Source: Candidatus Binatia bacterium (GTDB taxonomy: Bacteria; Vulcanimicrobiota; Vulcanimicrobiia; Vulcanimicrobiales; Vulcanimicrobiaceae). Taken from it: a stretch of 64,000 bases of DNA. The position numbers were made by a program, and so were the translations under genes. The stretch spans positions 1-64,000 of the forward strand of contig DATKMJ010000069.1 of NCBI GenBank assembly GCA_035541935.1, read 5' to 3'. The notes under the pieces were generated by a model. It searched no databases. It saw nothing but the letters and a program-made list of their open reading frames with translations, and was not told the origin of the DNA. Shown one piece after another: positions 1-7,890 of this stretch (the first letter of the stretch is position 1; every line of letters starts with the position of its first letter).

Positions 1-110
1 AGAAGGTGCGCGAGGACGGCGACCGCGACCGTCGCGGCGCCGATGAAGACGAACGAGACCAGCGCTCGCGTGAGCATTACTACGTCGTGGACGTTGTCGA
101 TACGCTGCAT
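1..110 (-). CDS. N-terminal fragment of a small membrane protein (cut by window edge)
   Basis: An ATG at 110-108 follows a good ribosome-binding site (AGGAGGG, 7 nt spacing). It opens a frame that runs off the left edge; 36 residues are visible. They start with a short polar segment (MQRIDNVHDVV) followed by a hydrophobic stretch rich in V, A, I and F that is probably one transmembrane helix. It lies 86 bp downstream of gpmI on the same strand, so it may be the last gene of the glycolytic operon. A secG-type gene would be plausible there, but the visible residues do not show a SecG signature. Function not recognised. Confidence 0.5.
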   Translation of the reverse strand, partial: MQRIDNVHDVVMLTRALVSFVFIGAATVAVAVLAHL

Positions 111-196
111 GGGGATGCCCTCCTCTTGCGTCACTCTCTCATACGAGCCTGATAGGCAACGTAGAGGAGCCTGGGAGTCCCCTGAATTTTTGGCGG

Positions 197-1747
197 TTAC
201 GAGGGCGTGAAGAGGTTCTTTCCGGTCATCCGCTCCGGAATCGGCAGGCCGAGGATCGAGAGCAGCGTCGGGGCGACGTCGCCCAGCTTTCCCCCGCTCG
301 CAAGGCTTCCGCGCAAGCCGTTTGCGACGAGCGCGAACGGCACGCGGTTCGTCGTGTGGGCGGTGAGCGGGTTTCCGTCGGCGTCGATCTTCTCTTCAGC
401 GTTGCCGTGGTCGGCGGTGATCGCGAGGAGCGCGTTCGCGCGCAGCGCCGCGTCCGCGAGCCTGCCGAGGCACGCGTCGATCGTCTCGATCGCCTCGATC
501 GTCGGCTCCCACTTACCCGTGTGCCCGACCATGTCGGCGTTCGCGTAATTCATCACGATCGCGTCGTACGTGCCGCCCTCGATCGCCCGCACGGCCGCGT
601 CGGTTATCTCCGGCGCCCGCATCGCGGGTGCGAGATCGTAGGTCGGCACCGAGCGATCCGACGGAATCAGCACGCGGTCCTCGCCGTCGAATTGCTCTTC
701 GCGCCCGCCGTTGAAGAAGTAGGTGACGTGCGCGTACTTCTCCGTCTCCGCGAGGCGAAGCTGGCGCAGCCCTTCGCGCGCGAGAATTTCGCCGAACGTG
801 TCGTACTGCGGGCGAGGCCCGAAGAGCACCGGGTTCGTGTACGCCTCGTCGTATTTCGTCATCGTCGCGAAGAGCGGGTTTGCGTAGCGCTTCGATTCGA
901 AGACGCCGAAGCCGTCGTCGAAATAGATCGTCGTTCCGGCGTCGAAGGCGGTCGTGAGCTGGCGCGCGCGGTCCGGCCGGAAGTTGAAGAAGATGAAGGC
1001 GTCGCCGTCCTCGATCGGACGCGCGGCGCCGACGATGGTCGGCAGGACGAACTCGTCGTCCTCGCCGCGCGCGTACGCGTCGCGCACCGCGGTCGCCGCG
1101 TCGGCAGCGCGATGCTCGGCGTTGCCGTTCGCGAGTAGATCGTAGGCACGCTGCGTGCGCTCCCAGCGCCGGTCGCGATCCATCGCGTAGAAGCGCCCCG
1201 TGACGCTCGCGATCGCCCCGCTGCGCCCGGCATCGCGGAGTCGCTCTTCCAGCCGCTCGACGAACCCGAGCGCGGAGCGCGGCGGCGTGTCGCGCCCGTC
1301 GAGAAAGCAGTGGATCGCGATCGGCGCGCCTGCGGCGACCGCCGCGTCGATCAGCGCGAAGAGATGGAGGATCGAGCTGTGCACGCAGCCGTCCGAGAGC
1401 AAACCCATGAGATGGAGCGTCCCGCCCGTCTTGGCAACGTGCGCCATCGCGCGCGCCAGCGTCTCGTTCTTGGCGAACTCTCCGTCGGCGATCGCGGCGT
1501 CGATCACCGTCACGCCCTGGGGAACGACCCGTCCGCTGCCGAGGTTCATGTGGCCGACCTCGCTATTCCCCATCACGCCCTTCGGCAAGCCGACGGCTTC
1601 GCCCGATGCGGCGAGCGTCGCGTGCGGATAGCGCTGCAGCAGGCCGTCCCAATGCGGCGTGCGCGCGGCCTCGATCGCGTTACCGCGCGTCTCGTCGCGG
1701 CAGCCCCATCCGTCGAGCACCGCGAGGACGATCGGACGGTAGCGCAT
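197..1747 (-). CDS. gpmI: 2,3-bisphosphoglycerate-independent phosphoglycerate mutase
   Basis: Interconverts 3- and 2-phosphoglycerate in glycolysis; cytosolic, normally Mn-dependent. The 516-aa length is standard for the family. The N-terminal metal-binding motif LDGWG is at residues 11-15. The catalytic serine lies in GNSEVGHMNLGSGR (Ser62, same numbering as the Bacillus enzyme). The C-terminal ITADHGNAEE motif supplies further metal ligands of this alkaline-phosphatase-fold enzyme. The ATG start sits 2 bp after the tpiA stop, so the gene is the last clear member of the gap-pgk-tpiA-gpmI operon. No enolase gene is visible here. Confidence 0.97.
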   Translation of the reverse strand: MRYRPIVLAVLDGWGCRDETRGNAIEAARTPHWDGLLQRYPHATLAASGEAVGLPKGVMGNSEVGHMNLGSGRVVPQGVTVIDAAIADGEFAKNETLARAMAHVAKTGGTLHLMGLLSDGCVHSSILHLFALIDAAVAAGAPIAIHCFLDGRDTPPRSALGFVERLEERLRDAGRSGAIASVTGRFYAMDRDRRWERTQRAYDLLANGNAEHRAADAATAVRDAYARGEDDEFVLPTIVGAARPIEDGDAFIFFNFRPDRARQLTTAFDAGTTIYFDDGFGVFESKRYANPLFATMTKYDEAYTNPVLFGPRPQYDTFGEILAREGLRQLRLAETEKYAHVTYFFNGGREEQFDGEDRVLIPSDRSVPTYDLAPAMRAPEITDAAVRAIEGGTYDAIVMNYANADMVGHTGKWEPTIEAIETIDACLGRLADAALRANALLAITADHGNAEEKIDADGNPLTAHTTNRVPFALVANGLRGSLASGGKLGDVAPTLLSILGLPIPERMTGKNLFTPS

Positions 1748-1749
1748 GC

Positions 1750-2508
1750 TTACGCGAGCGCGGCGTTGGCGACGAGCGCCGCGAAGCCGTCGGGATCGAG
1801 CGAGGCGCCGCCGACGAGCCCGCCGTTGACGTTGGGCTGCGCCATGTAGGACGCGACGTTCCCCGCGTTCATGCTCCCGCCGTAGAGAATCGGGGTCGCG
1901 TCGAGACCGTCGAGGACGCCGCGAATCGCGGCCATCACGCGATCCGCCTCCGCCGGGTCGCAGTTCTCTCCGGTGCCGATCGCCCAGATCGGCTCGTATG
2001 CGATCGCGACGCGGCGCAGCTCGTCGCTCCGAACGCCCGCGAACGCCGCGCGAATCTGCGCGACGACGCGCTCGTCGGTGCGGCCGGCTTTGCGTTGCTC
2101 GAGCGTCTCTCCGACCGCGACGATCGGCGTCAGGCCTTGCTCGAGCGCGGTGCGCACCTTGCTGTTCACGCTTGCGTCGGTCTCGCCGCAGTGAGCGCGC
2201 CGCTCGGAGTGGCCGAGGATGACGTGCGTCACGCCGAATTCGATCAGCATCGGCGCGCTAACCTCGCCAGTGAACGCTCCCTGCAGCTCCCAATGCATCG
2301 TCTGTGCGCCGAGGCGCACGCGCGTGCCGCGGAGCATCACCTCTGCCGCAGGCAGCGACGGGAACGGCGGAGCGATCACGATCTCGATCTCGGCCGGAAG
2401 CGCGGGCGCTCTCACGAGGAAGCGTTCGAGATAGGCGACGGTATCCGCCGCCGTCTTGTGCATCTTCCAGTTGCCCGCCACGATCGTGCGGGGCCGCTTA
2501 TCGCTCAA
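1750..2508 (-). CDS. tpiA: triosephosphate isomerase
   Basis: Interconverts dihydroxyacetone phosphate and glyceraldehyde 3-phosphate. The protein is 252 aa, normal for the family. All active-site elements are present: Lys15 in GNWKMH, electrophile His100 in ILGHSERR, catalytic Glu172 in AYEPIWAIGTG, and the phosphate-binding LYGGSMNAGN near the C-terminus. The ATG start overlaps the end of pgk by 11 bp, and the stop is followed 2 bp later by gpmI, so translation is probably coupled along the operon. Confidence 0.97.
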   Translation of the reverse strand: MSDKRPRTIVAGNWKMHKTAADTVAYLERFLVRAPALPAEIEIVIAPPFPSLPAAEVMLRGTRVRLGAQTMHWELQGAFTGEVSAPMLIEFGVTHVILGHSERRAHCGETDASVNSKVRTALEQGLTPIVAVGETLEQRKAGRTDERVVAQIRAAFAGVRSDELRRVAIAYEPIWAIGTGENCDPAEADRVMAAIRGVLDGLDATPILYGGSMNAGNVASYMAQPNVNGGLVGGASLDPDGFAALVANAALA

Positions 2509-3679
2509 GCGCGGCGACCCCCGGCAGCGTCTTGCCTTCCAAGAACTCGAGCGTCGCGCCGCCGCCGGTCGAGACGAAGGTCGTCTTTGCGGCGAATCCG
2601 AGCAGATGCGCCGCGGCCGCCGCGTCTCCGCCGCCGACGACGCTCACCGCGCCGGCCGCGGTTGCCGCAGCGATCGCCTCGCCGACGACCTGCGTTCCGC
2701 GCCGGTACGCTTCGCGCTCGTAGACGCCCATCGGTCCGTTGAAGACAATCGTCTTTGCCCCTTCGATCGTGGCGGCGTACGCGGCCGCCGTCTGGGGACC
2801 GATATCGAGGATCATCTCGTCGCCGACCTCGCCGATCGAGACGACGCGGGCGGCGCTCTCGGCGTCGAACGAAGGTGCGACGACCGCATCGGTCGGAAGC
2901 GCGAGCGCGACGCCGCGCTCTTTCGTCAACGCGAGCACGCGGCGCGCCGGCTCGAGATCGTCGTCGCGGAGCGAGCGTCCGACGTTGACACCCGACGCCG
3001 CGAGAAACGTGTTCGCCATTCCGCCGCCGACGCAGAAGCCGTCGACGAGCTCGCTCAGCCGTTCGAGCAGCGCGATCTTATCTTTGACCTTCGCTCCGCC
3101 GATCGCGCAGACGAACGGCTTTGCCGGATGCTCGGTGAGGCGCGCGAGCGCGCTCAGCTCGGCTTCCATGAGAAATCCCGCAGCGCTCGGCAAGAGATGC
3201 GCGAGCCCTTCGGTCGAGGCGTGCGCGCGGTGCGCGGTCGCAAAGGCGTCGTTCACGTAGAGATCGCCGAGCGCGGCGAGACGACGCGCGAATGCGGGAT
3301 CGTTGCGCTCCTCTTCGGGATGGAATCGCACGTTTTCGAGCAGCAGCAGGTCGCCGTCGCGCATCGCGTTCGCGGCGCGCTCCGCGACGGCGCCGACGCA
3401 GTCGTCCGCGAATGCGACGGGGCGCTGCAGCCGCTCCGCAAGCGCTTGCGCGATGGGGCGGAGCGAGAGCGCCGGATCGGGCTTGCCGTCGGGGCGCCCG
3501 AGGTGCGAGAGCACGATCGTGCGCGCCCCGTTGTCGTGGAGCCAGCGCAGCGTCGGAAGCGCCGCGTCGATTCGCGCGTAGTCTAAAATCTTGCCGTCGC
3601 CGAGCGGTACGTTGAGGTCCTCGCGGACGAGCACCCGTTTGCCTCGAACGTCGAGGTCCGTCAGCCGTCGAAAGGGCAC
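2498..3679 (-). CDS. pgk: phosphoglycerate kinase
   Basis: Transfers phosphate from 1,3-bisphosphoglycerate to ADP in glycolysis. The start chosen is GTG at 3679, giving 393 aa, the usual PGK length. The open frame extends 29 codons further upstream, but that extension overlaps the end of gap and lacks family similarity. Visible motifs are VREDLNVPL near the N-terminus, SHLGRP (substrate-binding basic patch), GGAKVKDK in the hinge and nucleotide-domain region, and VVGGGDAAAA with VSTGGGATLEFLEGK at the C-terminus. Position 5 of the GGGD(S/T) motif is Ala where Ser or Thr is common. It lies 17 bp after gap and overlaps tpiA by 11 bp. Confidence 0.95.
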   Translation of the reverse strand: MPFRRLTDLDVRGKRVLVREDLNVPLGDGKILDYARIDAALPTLRWLHDNGARTIVLSHLGRPDGKPDPALSLRPIAQALAERLQRPVAFADDCVGAVAERAANAMRDGDLLLLENVRFHPEEERNDPAFARRLAALGDLYVNDAFATAHRAHASTEGLAHLLPSAAGFLMEAELSALARLTEHPAKPFVCAIGGAKVKDKIALLERLSELVDGFCVGGGMANTFLAASGVNVGRSLRDDDLEPARRVLALTKERGVALALPTDAVVAPSFDAESAARVVSIGEVGDEMILDIGPQTAAAYAATIEGAKTIVFNGPMGVYEREAYRRGTQVVGEAIAAATAAGAVSVVGGGDAAAAAHLLGFAAKTTFVSTGGGATLEFLEGKTLPGVAALER

Positions 3680-3696
3680 TCTGCGGTCGCGAACTC

Positions 3697-4710
3697 CTAG
3701 ACGCGCGCGGGGAGCGAGGCCAGCACCATCTCCGTGAGCTCGGCGAGGCGGCACGAGTAGCCCCATTCGTTGTCGTACCAGGCCGCGATCTGCACGAGGT
3801 CGCCGTTGGCGTTGGTGAGATGCGAGTCTACGATCGAGCTGTGCGGGTTCTTCTTGAAGTCGCTCGAGACCAGCTCGTCGTCGGTGTACGCGACGTACTT
3901 GCGCAGCTCGCCCTCGGCGGCGCGGCGCAGGATCTGATTGAGCTCGTCTTTCGTCGTGGGCCGCTTCGTCTGCGCGACGAGGTAGATCATCGAGACCGTC
4001 GGCGTCGGAACGCGAAGCGCGAATCCGTCGAAACTCCCTTCGACTTCCGGAATCGTCAAGAAGAGCGCCTTCGCCGCGCCCGTCGACGTCGGGATGATGT
4101 TCGTGGCGGCGTTGCGCGCGCGCCGGGGATCCTTGTGGGGCCCGTCGAGAACGTTCTGGTCGTTCGTGTACGAGTGAACCGTCGTCATGAATCCCTTCAC
4201 CCAGCCGAGCGCATCGACGACCGGTTTGACGGCCGTCGCGAGGCAGTTCGTCGTACAGGACGCATTCGAGATGACGTCGTGGCGCGCCGGGTCGTACCGC
4301 TTCTCGTTCACGCCGAGCACGATCGTGATGTCCTCGCCCTTGGCCGGCGCCGAGATGAGAACTTTTTTCGCGCCGCCGCCGTCAATGTGCGCGCGAGCCT
4401 TGGCCGCGTCGGTGAAGAGTCCGGTCGACTCGATCACGACGTCCACGCCGAGGTCCTTCCACGGCAACTTCCCCGGGTCGCGTTCGGCAAGGACGCGGAT
4501 CCGGCGGCCGTCGATCGTGAGCGTCGCGTCGCCGGAGCCGACCTCGCCCTCGTAAATTCCGTAGTTGCTGTCGTATTTGAAGAGCTGCGCGCACTGCCGC
4601 GCGTCGATGAGATCGTTGACCGCCGCTATCTCGATGGCCGGATGGCGTTCGACGATTGCTTTGGTGAAATTTCGTCCGATGCGGCCGAAGCCGTTGATCC
4701 CGATGCGCAT
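3697..4710 (-). CDS. gap: type I glyceraldehyde-3-phosphate dehydrogenase
   Basis: Oxidises glyceraldehyde 3-phosphate to 1,3-bisphosphoglycerate with NAD. The 337-aa protein has the Rossmann motif GINGFGRIGR at residues 4-13. The catalytic Cys152 lies in SNASCTTNCLA, and the partner His is in TTVHSYTNDQ at about residue 179. NDL at residues 32-34 suggests NAD preference. The C-terminal WYDNEWGYS motif is intact. It starts the glycolytic run and lies 29 bp downstream of whiA on the same strand. Confidence 0.97.
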   Translation of the reverse strand: MRIGINGFGRIGRNFTKAIVERHPAIEIAAVNDLIDARQCAQLFKYDSNYGIYEGEVGSGDATLTIDGRRIRVLAERDPGKLPWKDLGVDVVIESTGLFTDAAKARAHIDGGGAKKVLISAPAKGEDITIVLGVNEKRYDPARHDVISNASCTTNCLATAVKPVVDALGWVKGFMTTVHSYTNDQNVLDGPHKDPRRARNAATNIIPTSTGAAKALFLTIPEVEGSFDGFALRVPTPTVSMIYLVAQTKRPTTKDELNQILRRAAEGELRKYVAYTDDELVSSDFKKNPHSSIVDSHLTNANGDLVQIAAWYDNEWGYSCRLAELTEMVLASLPARV

Positions 4711-4739
4711 GAGGCGCGTTTACCGGGCCGCTTGCGCGC

Positions 4740-5591
4740 TCACCTGCCCGCCCCGAGCTGGTCGGCGAGGCGGCTGAGGGCGCCGAGGCGGCTGCTCACG
4801 GTTGGCTTGCCGATCGCGGGCTTGCAGCGCCGCCCCAACTCCGCGAGCGACTCGTCGGGATGCTTCAAACGAAGTTCGGCGATCTCGCGCAGCGCCGGCG
4901 TCAGCCGCGAGAGGCCGTAGGCGCTGCGCAGATACTCGATGACGCGGCGCTGCGCGGCCGCAGCCGCGGCGGTGCGTTCGAGATTCGCCGCTTCGGTGTT
5001 GACGAGCCGATGGATGCGATTCTTCGTCTCGCGCAGCGCCCGCACGTCCTCGAGCTGCAGGACCGCGGCGAACGCGCCGACGTGCGTCAGCAACTCGGCG
5101 ATCGCCTCGAAATCCTTGTAGTAGAGAACGAGCCGGCCTTTGCGCCGGGACTGCTTCGGGGGCACGCCGGTGCTGCGCAACATCCACTTCAGACGCTGCG
5201 CGGCCTCTTCGGTGCGCGCCACGAACTCCAGATGGTAGCCGTGCGCGCCCGCCGCGAGCGAGCCGCAGGCGAGAAAGGCCGCGCGCACTTCGATCAGCCG
5301 ATCGCACTTGCGCACGGGCTTGCGCGGAACGGTGCGCAGCCGCTCCGGCAACGCGATCGCGAACGTAGGGAGGCGCTGGAGACGCGTCGGCGCGCGGGTC
5401 TCGATCGGATGCGACTTGCGTTCGTCGAGCAGCGACCAGAAGAGCCGCGCGACGGCGTTGCGATGCGTGACGAACTCGCCGCCCTTACCGCCATAGAGAG
5501 CGAGCCCGGCGAGCAACGCCTCGCGGCAGTGGTCGGCGGCGGGCACGTCGCGCGCGAGCGCGTCCTTCGTGTCGGCGGAGATCACAGCCAA
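4740..5591 (-). CDS. whiA: WhiA-family DNA-binding regulator
   Basis: WhiA proteins combine a degenerate LAGLIDADG homing-endonuclease fold with a C-terminal helix-turn-helix and act in cell division, sporulation control or chromosome segregation in Actinobacteria and Firmicutes. The N-terminus (SADTKDALARDVP, then a Cys-containing helix and an L-A-G-L-x-L-Y-G segment) matches the family. The C-terminus RLKHPDESLAELGRRC followed by KPTVSSRLGALSRLA is the characteristic helix-turn-helix. At 283 aa it is slightly shorter than typical members (about 310-330 aa). It overlaps rqcP by 10 bp and precedes gap, a neighbourhood like that in Bacillus. Confidence 0.9.
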   Translation of the reverse strand: MAVISADTKDALARDVPAADHCREALLAGLALYGGKGGEFVTHRNAVARLFWSLLDERKSHPIETRAPTRLQRLPTFAIALPERLRTVPRKPVRKCDRLIEVRAAFLACGSLAAGAHGYHLEFVARTEEAAQRLKWMLRSTGVPPKQSRRKGRLVLYYKDFEAIAELLTHVGAFAAVLQLEDVRALRETKNRIHRLVNTEAANLERTAAAAAAQRRVIEYLRSAYGLSRLTPALREIAELRLKHPDESLAELGRRCKPAIGKPTVSSRLGALSRLADQLGAGR

Positions 5592-5854
5592 TCGTCGTCA
5601 TCGGCGCGCGAATTGAGAACCTCGTACATATCCGCCGGCTTGACGGCGGGCGTGACGCGCAGCGGCACTTCGCGCACGCGAACCGTGACGAACTTCGTCG
5701 CGTAATGAATCTCGAGGACGTCGCCGGGCTTCACCTGATACCCCGGCTTCAGCGGCCGGCCGTCTTTTGCGATCCGCCCGTGCTCCAGCGCCTCGTGCGC
5801 TTCGCTCCGCCGCTTGGCCAGCCGGGAGACCTTCATGAACTTATCGAGGCGCAC
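5582..5854 (-). CDS. rqcP: S4-domain RNA-binding protein of the RqcP/YabO (Hsp15-like) family
   Basis: RqcP binds stalled 50S-peptidyl-tRNA complexes and assists RqcH in alanine tailing during ribosome quality control. The GTG start at 5854 gives 90 aa beginning MRLDKFMKVSRLAKRR, the S4 signature at the very N-terminus as in YabO. The rest follows the family pattern: GRIAKDGRPLKPGYQVKPGD, then VRVREVP, then ADMYEVLNSR and an acidic DDDDW tail. Upstream in-frame sequence lacks family similarity and crosses the padR promoter region. The gene overlaps whiA by 10 bp and probably heads the rqcP-whiA-gap-pgk-tpiA-gpmI unit. It diverges from padR across 96 bp. Confidence 0.88.
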   Translation of the reverse strand: MRLDKFMKVSRLAKRRSEAHEALEHGRIAKDGRPLKPGYQVKPGDVLEIHYATKFVTVRVREVPLRVTPAVKPADMYEVLNSRADDDDWL

Positions 5855-5896
5855 GAGCCCAGAGTTCGCCGGGCGCCGCTCGAGGCCGCCCGCCTC

Positions 5897-5926
5897 TTGA
5901 CATAGTTTCGATATATCGAATACTAT
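5897..5926 (+). promoter_or_regulatory. sigma70-type promoter of padR
   Basis: A perfect -35 box TTGACA lies at 5897-5902. After an 18-nt spacer comes TACTAT at 5921-5926, which matches 4 of 6 bases of the -10 consensus. The predicted transcript would start around 5933, leaving a leader of about 18 nt with the AGGAGG ribosome-binding site. This is among the clearest promoters in the window. Confidence 0.7.
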
Positions 5927-5938
5927 CGGGAACGATAG
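5907..5938. promoter_or_regulatory. double palindromic operator overlapping the padR promoter
   Basis: Two perfect inverted repeats are adjacent. TTCGATATATCGAA (5907-5920) fills the -35/-10 spacer. CTATCG-GGAA-CGATAG (5923-5938) covers the -10 box and start point. Both share the half-site core ATCG/CGAT. The location fits autorepression by the PadR protein encoded just downstream, and the site could also affect the divergent rqcP operon. The second repeat could fold as an RNA hairpin with a GGAA loop just before the ribosome-binding site. Confidence 0.7.
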
Positions 5939-5950
5939 GAGGTTAGCGCT

Positions 5951-6475
5951 ATGGAGATGGGTTTCTGGGCTAAAGGTCCGCGTTCGGAGTGGTGGGGAGG
6001 GCATGGGCCTCATCACCGGCGCGGCCTGCGCCGCCTGCGGCGAGGAATTTTGAAGTTCGCGCTGCTCAAGCTGCTCTCCGAAGTCCCCCGGCACGGATAC
6101 GATTTGATCCGCGAGATTCGCGATAAGGGCTGGGGCGCCGGAGCCGGGTCGGTCTATCCGCTGCTCGCCGCGCTCGAGAGCGCGGGCCTGATCGCCGGAC
6201 GCGAAGAGGGCGATCGCCGCATCTACGAGATTACCGAACAGGGACGGCGGCTGCTCGGCGAACACGCCGCGGAGTTGGAGCGCCTGCTCAACGACGCCGG
6301 CGACGACGAAGAGGCGGAAGACGACCATCCGACGCAACTCCGCTCGTCGGCGGGACGGCTGATGCAGGCGGTCGCACAGCTCGGTCCGTCATCGAAACCC
6401 GAGACGATCGAACGCGTATCCCACGTGCTCGACACGGCCCGGAAAGAGATCTACAAACTGCTAGCCGAGGAGTAA
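5951..6475 (+). CDS. PadR-family transcriptional repressor
   Basis: The 174-aa protein has a Gly/His/Trp/Arg-rich N-terminal tail (residues 1-28). A PadR winged helix-turn-helix follows (about 29-100: FALLKLLSEVPRHGYDLI, then SVYPLLAALESAGLI, then the wing EGDRRIYEITEQG). A C-terminal acidic and helical dimerisation region completes it. The ATG is preceded by AGGAGG 8 nt upstream. It lies 10 bp before a MATE transporter on the same strand, the classic arrangement of a PadR drug sensor repressing its own efflux operon. The promoter carries two palindromes that are probable binding sites. The ligand is unknown. Confidence 0.9.
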   Translation: MEMGFWAKGPRSEWWGGHGPHHRRGLRRLRRGILKFALLKLLSEVPRHGYDLIREIRDKGWGAGAGSVYPLLAALESAGLIAGREEGDRRIYEITEQGRRLLGEHAAELERLLNDAGDDEEAEDDHPTQLRSSAGRLMQAVAQLGPSSKPETIERVSHVLDTARKEIYKLLAEE

Positions 6476-6485
6476 GCGTCGCCGC

Positions 6486-7871
6486 ATGGCACAGGCTCAA
6501 CCGCGTCGCCACGGAGTGAACATATTCGAGGAGGGGAAGCCGATGTGGCAGATCCTCCTCGTCTTTCTCGTGCCCTTGATGCTCAGCAACGTCCTGCAAT
6601 CGGCGTCGCAGACGATGGCGAGCATCTGGATCGGGCGGTTGATCTCGACCCAGGCGCTCGGCGCCGTCTCGGCGGTCTTCCCCGTGATATTCCTGTTGTT
6701 CTCGTTCGTCTTCGGCGTCTCGAGCGGCAGCAGCGTGCTGATCGGTCAAGCCTTCGGCGCGCGCGATCACCACAAGGTGAAGAAGATCGCCGGCACCGTG
6801 CTCGGCGCCGCGCTCTACCTCGGCATCGTCGTCGCCGTCGTCGGATCGCTCTGCTCCGCGACGATGCTCGGCTGGCTCGGAACGCCGCACGACATCGTCG
6901 GACAGGCCGACGCCTACGCGCGCGTGATCTTCCTCACGATGCCGATATTCTTCGTCTACTTCGTCTACGCGACGATCCTGCGCGGCACGGGCGACTCGAC
7001 GACGCCTTTCTACGCGCTGATCGTCTCGGCCGTGCTCGCGATCGCGATCACGCCGTTCTTCATCCTCGGGATCTTCGGCTTGCCCAAGCTCGGCGTCGTC
7101 AGCGCCGCCGTGGCCGGCGGCATCGCCAACTTGGCGGCGCTCGCGTGGCTCGTCTACTATCTCGACCGGCACGACCATCCGCTGAAGTTCGACCGCGAGA
7201 CGCTGCGCGATATGCTGCCGGACTGGAAGATCCTCGGATCCGTCGTCCGCATCGGGCTGCCGACCGGGCTGCAAGTGATCGTCGTCTCGCTCGCCGAGCT
7301 CGCGGTCATCTCGTTCGTCAATCGCTTCGGCTCGAGCGCGACGGCCGCGTACGGCGCCGTCAATCAAGTCGTGGGCTACGTCCAATTCCCCGCGATCTCG
7401 ATCGGCATCGCCGCCTCAATCTTCGGCGCGCAGTGCATCGGCGCGCGCCGCGAGGACAAGCTCGGCAGCGTGATTCGCTCGGCGGTCGGTCTCAACTACG
7501 CCGTCGGAGCGCTCATCATCGGCTCGTGCTACATCTTCGCCTGGGTGATCCTCGGATGGTTCATCACCGACCGGCACACCCTGCAGATCGCGCACGAACT
7601 GCTCATGATCACGCTCTGGAGCTACGCCGTCTTCGGCAACTCCGCCGTGCTCAGCGGCCTCATGCGCGGCAGCGGCGACGTGATCGTGCCGACGGCAAAC
7701 GGCATCTTCGCCATCGGCGTCGAGGTCGTCGCCGCCTACCTGCTCATGCACCGCTTCGGATTGGACGGCGTCTGGATGGGCTACCCGATCGCGTTCTGCA
7801 CCGCGCTCACGCTGCAGTTCTGCTACTACGAATTCGTCTGGAAGAAAAAGACGCACGAACGCCTCGCGTAG
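6486..7871 (+). CDS. MATE-family multidrug/Na+ (or H+) antiporter
   Basis: A 461-aa polytopic protein with about 12 predicted transmembrane helices in two related halves, typical of MATE exporters (NorM/DinF superfamily). Characteristic stretches are LVPLMLSNVLQSASQTMAS in helix 1, GQAFGARDHHKVKKI after helix 2, RGTGDSTTPFYALI, and in the second half GAQCIGARREDKLGSV and LMRGSGDVIVPT. It probably exports toxic cations or drugs. An alternative start at 6543 (MWQILLVF) has a better ribosome-binding site (GGAGGGG, 6 nt spacing) and begins exactly at helix 1; the given ATG at 6486 adds 19 residues. It is cotranscribed with padR and ends before a plus-strand terminator. Confidence 0.92.
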   Translation: MAQAQPRRHGVNIFEEGKPMWQILLVFLVPLMLSNVLQSASQTMASIWIGRLISTQALGAVSAVFPVIFLLFSFVFGVSSGSSVLIGQAFGARDHHKVKKIAGTVLGAALYLGIVVAVVGSLCSATMLGWLGTPHDIVGQADAYARVIFLTMPIFFVYFVYATILRGTGDSTTPFYALIVSAVLAIAITPFFILGIFGLPKLGVVSAAVAGGIANLAALAWLVYYLDRHDHPLKFDRETLRDMLPDWKILGSVVRIGLPTGLQVIVVSLAELAVISFVNRFGSSATAAYGAVNQVVGYVQFPAISIGIAASIFGAQCIGARREDKLGSVIRSAVGLNYAVGALIIGSCYIFAWVILGWFITDRHTLQIAHELLMITLWSYAVFGNSAVLSGLMRGSGDVIVPTANGIFAIGVEVVAAYLLMHRFGLDGVWMGYPIAFCTALTLQFCYYEFVWKKKTHERLA

Positions 7872-7890
7872 TCGCCGCGTTAGGCGCATC

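Noticed and set aside
197-1233. Overlapping frames on both strands inside gpmI
   Set aside because: GC-rich coding DNA keeps several frames open; only the 516-aa frame has family motifs.
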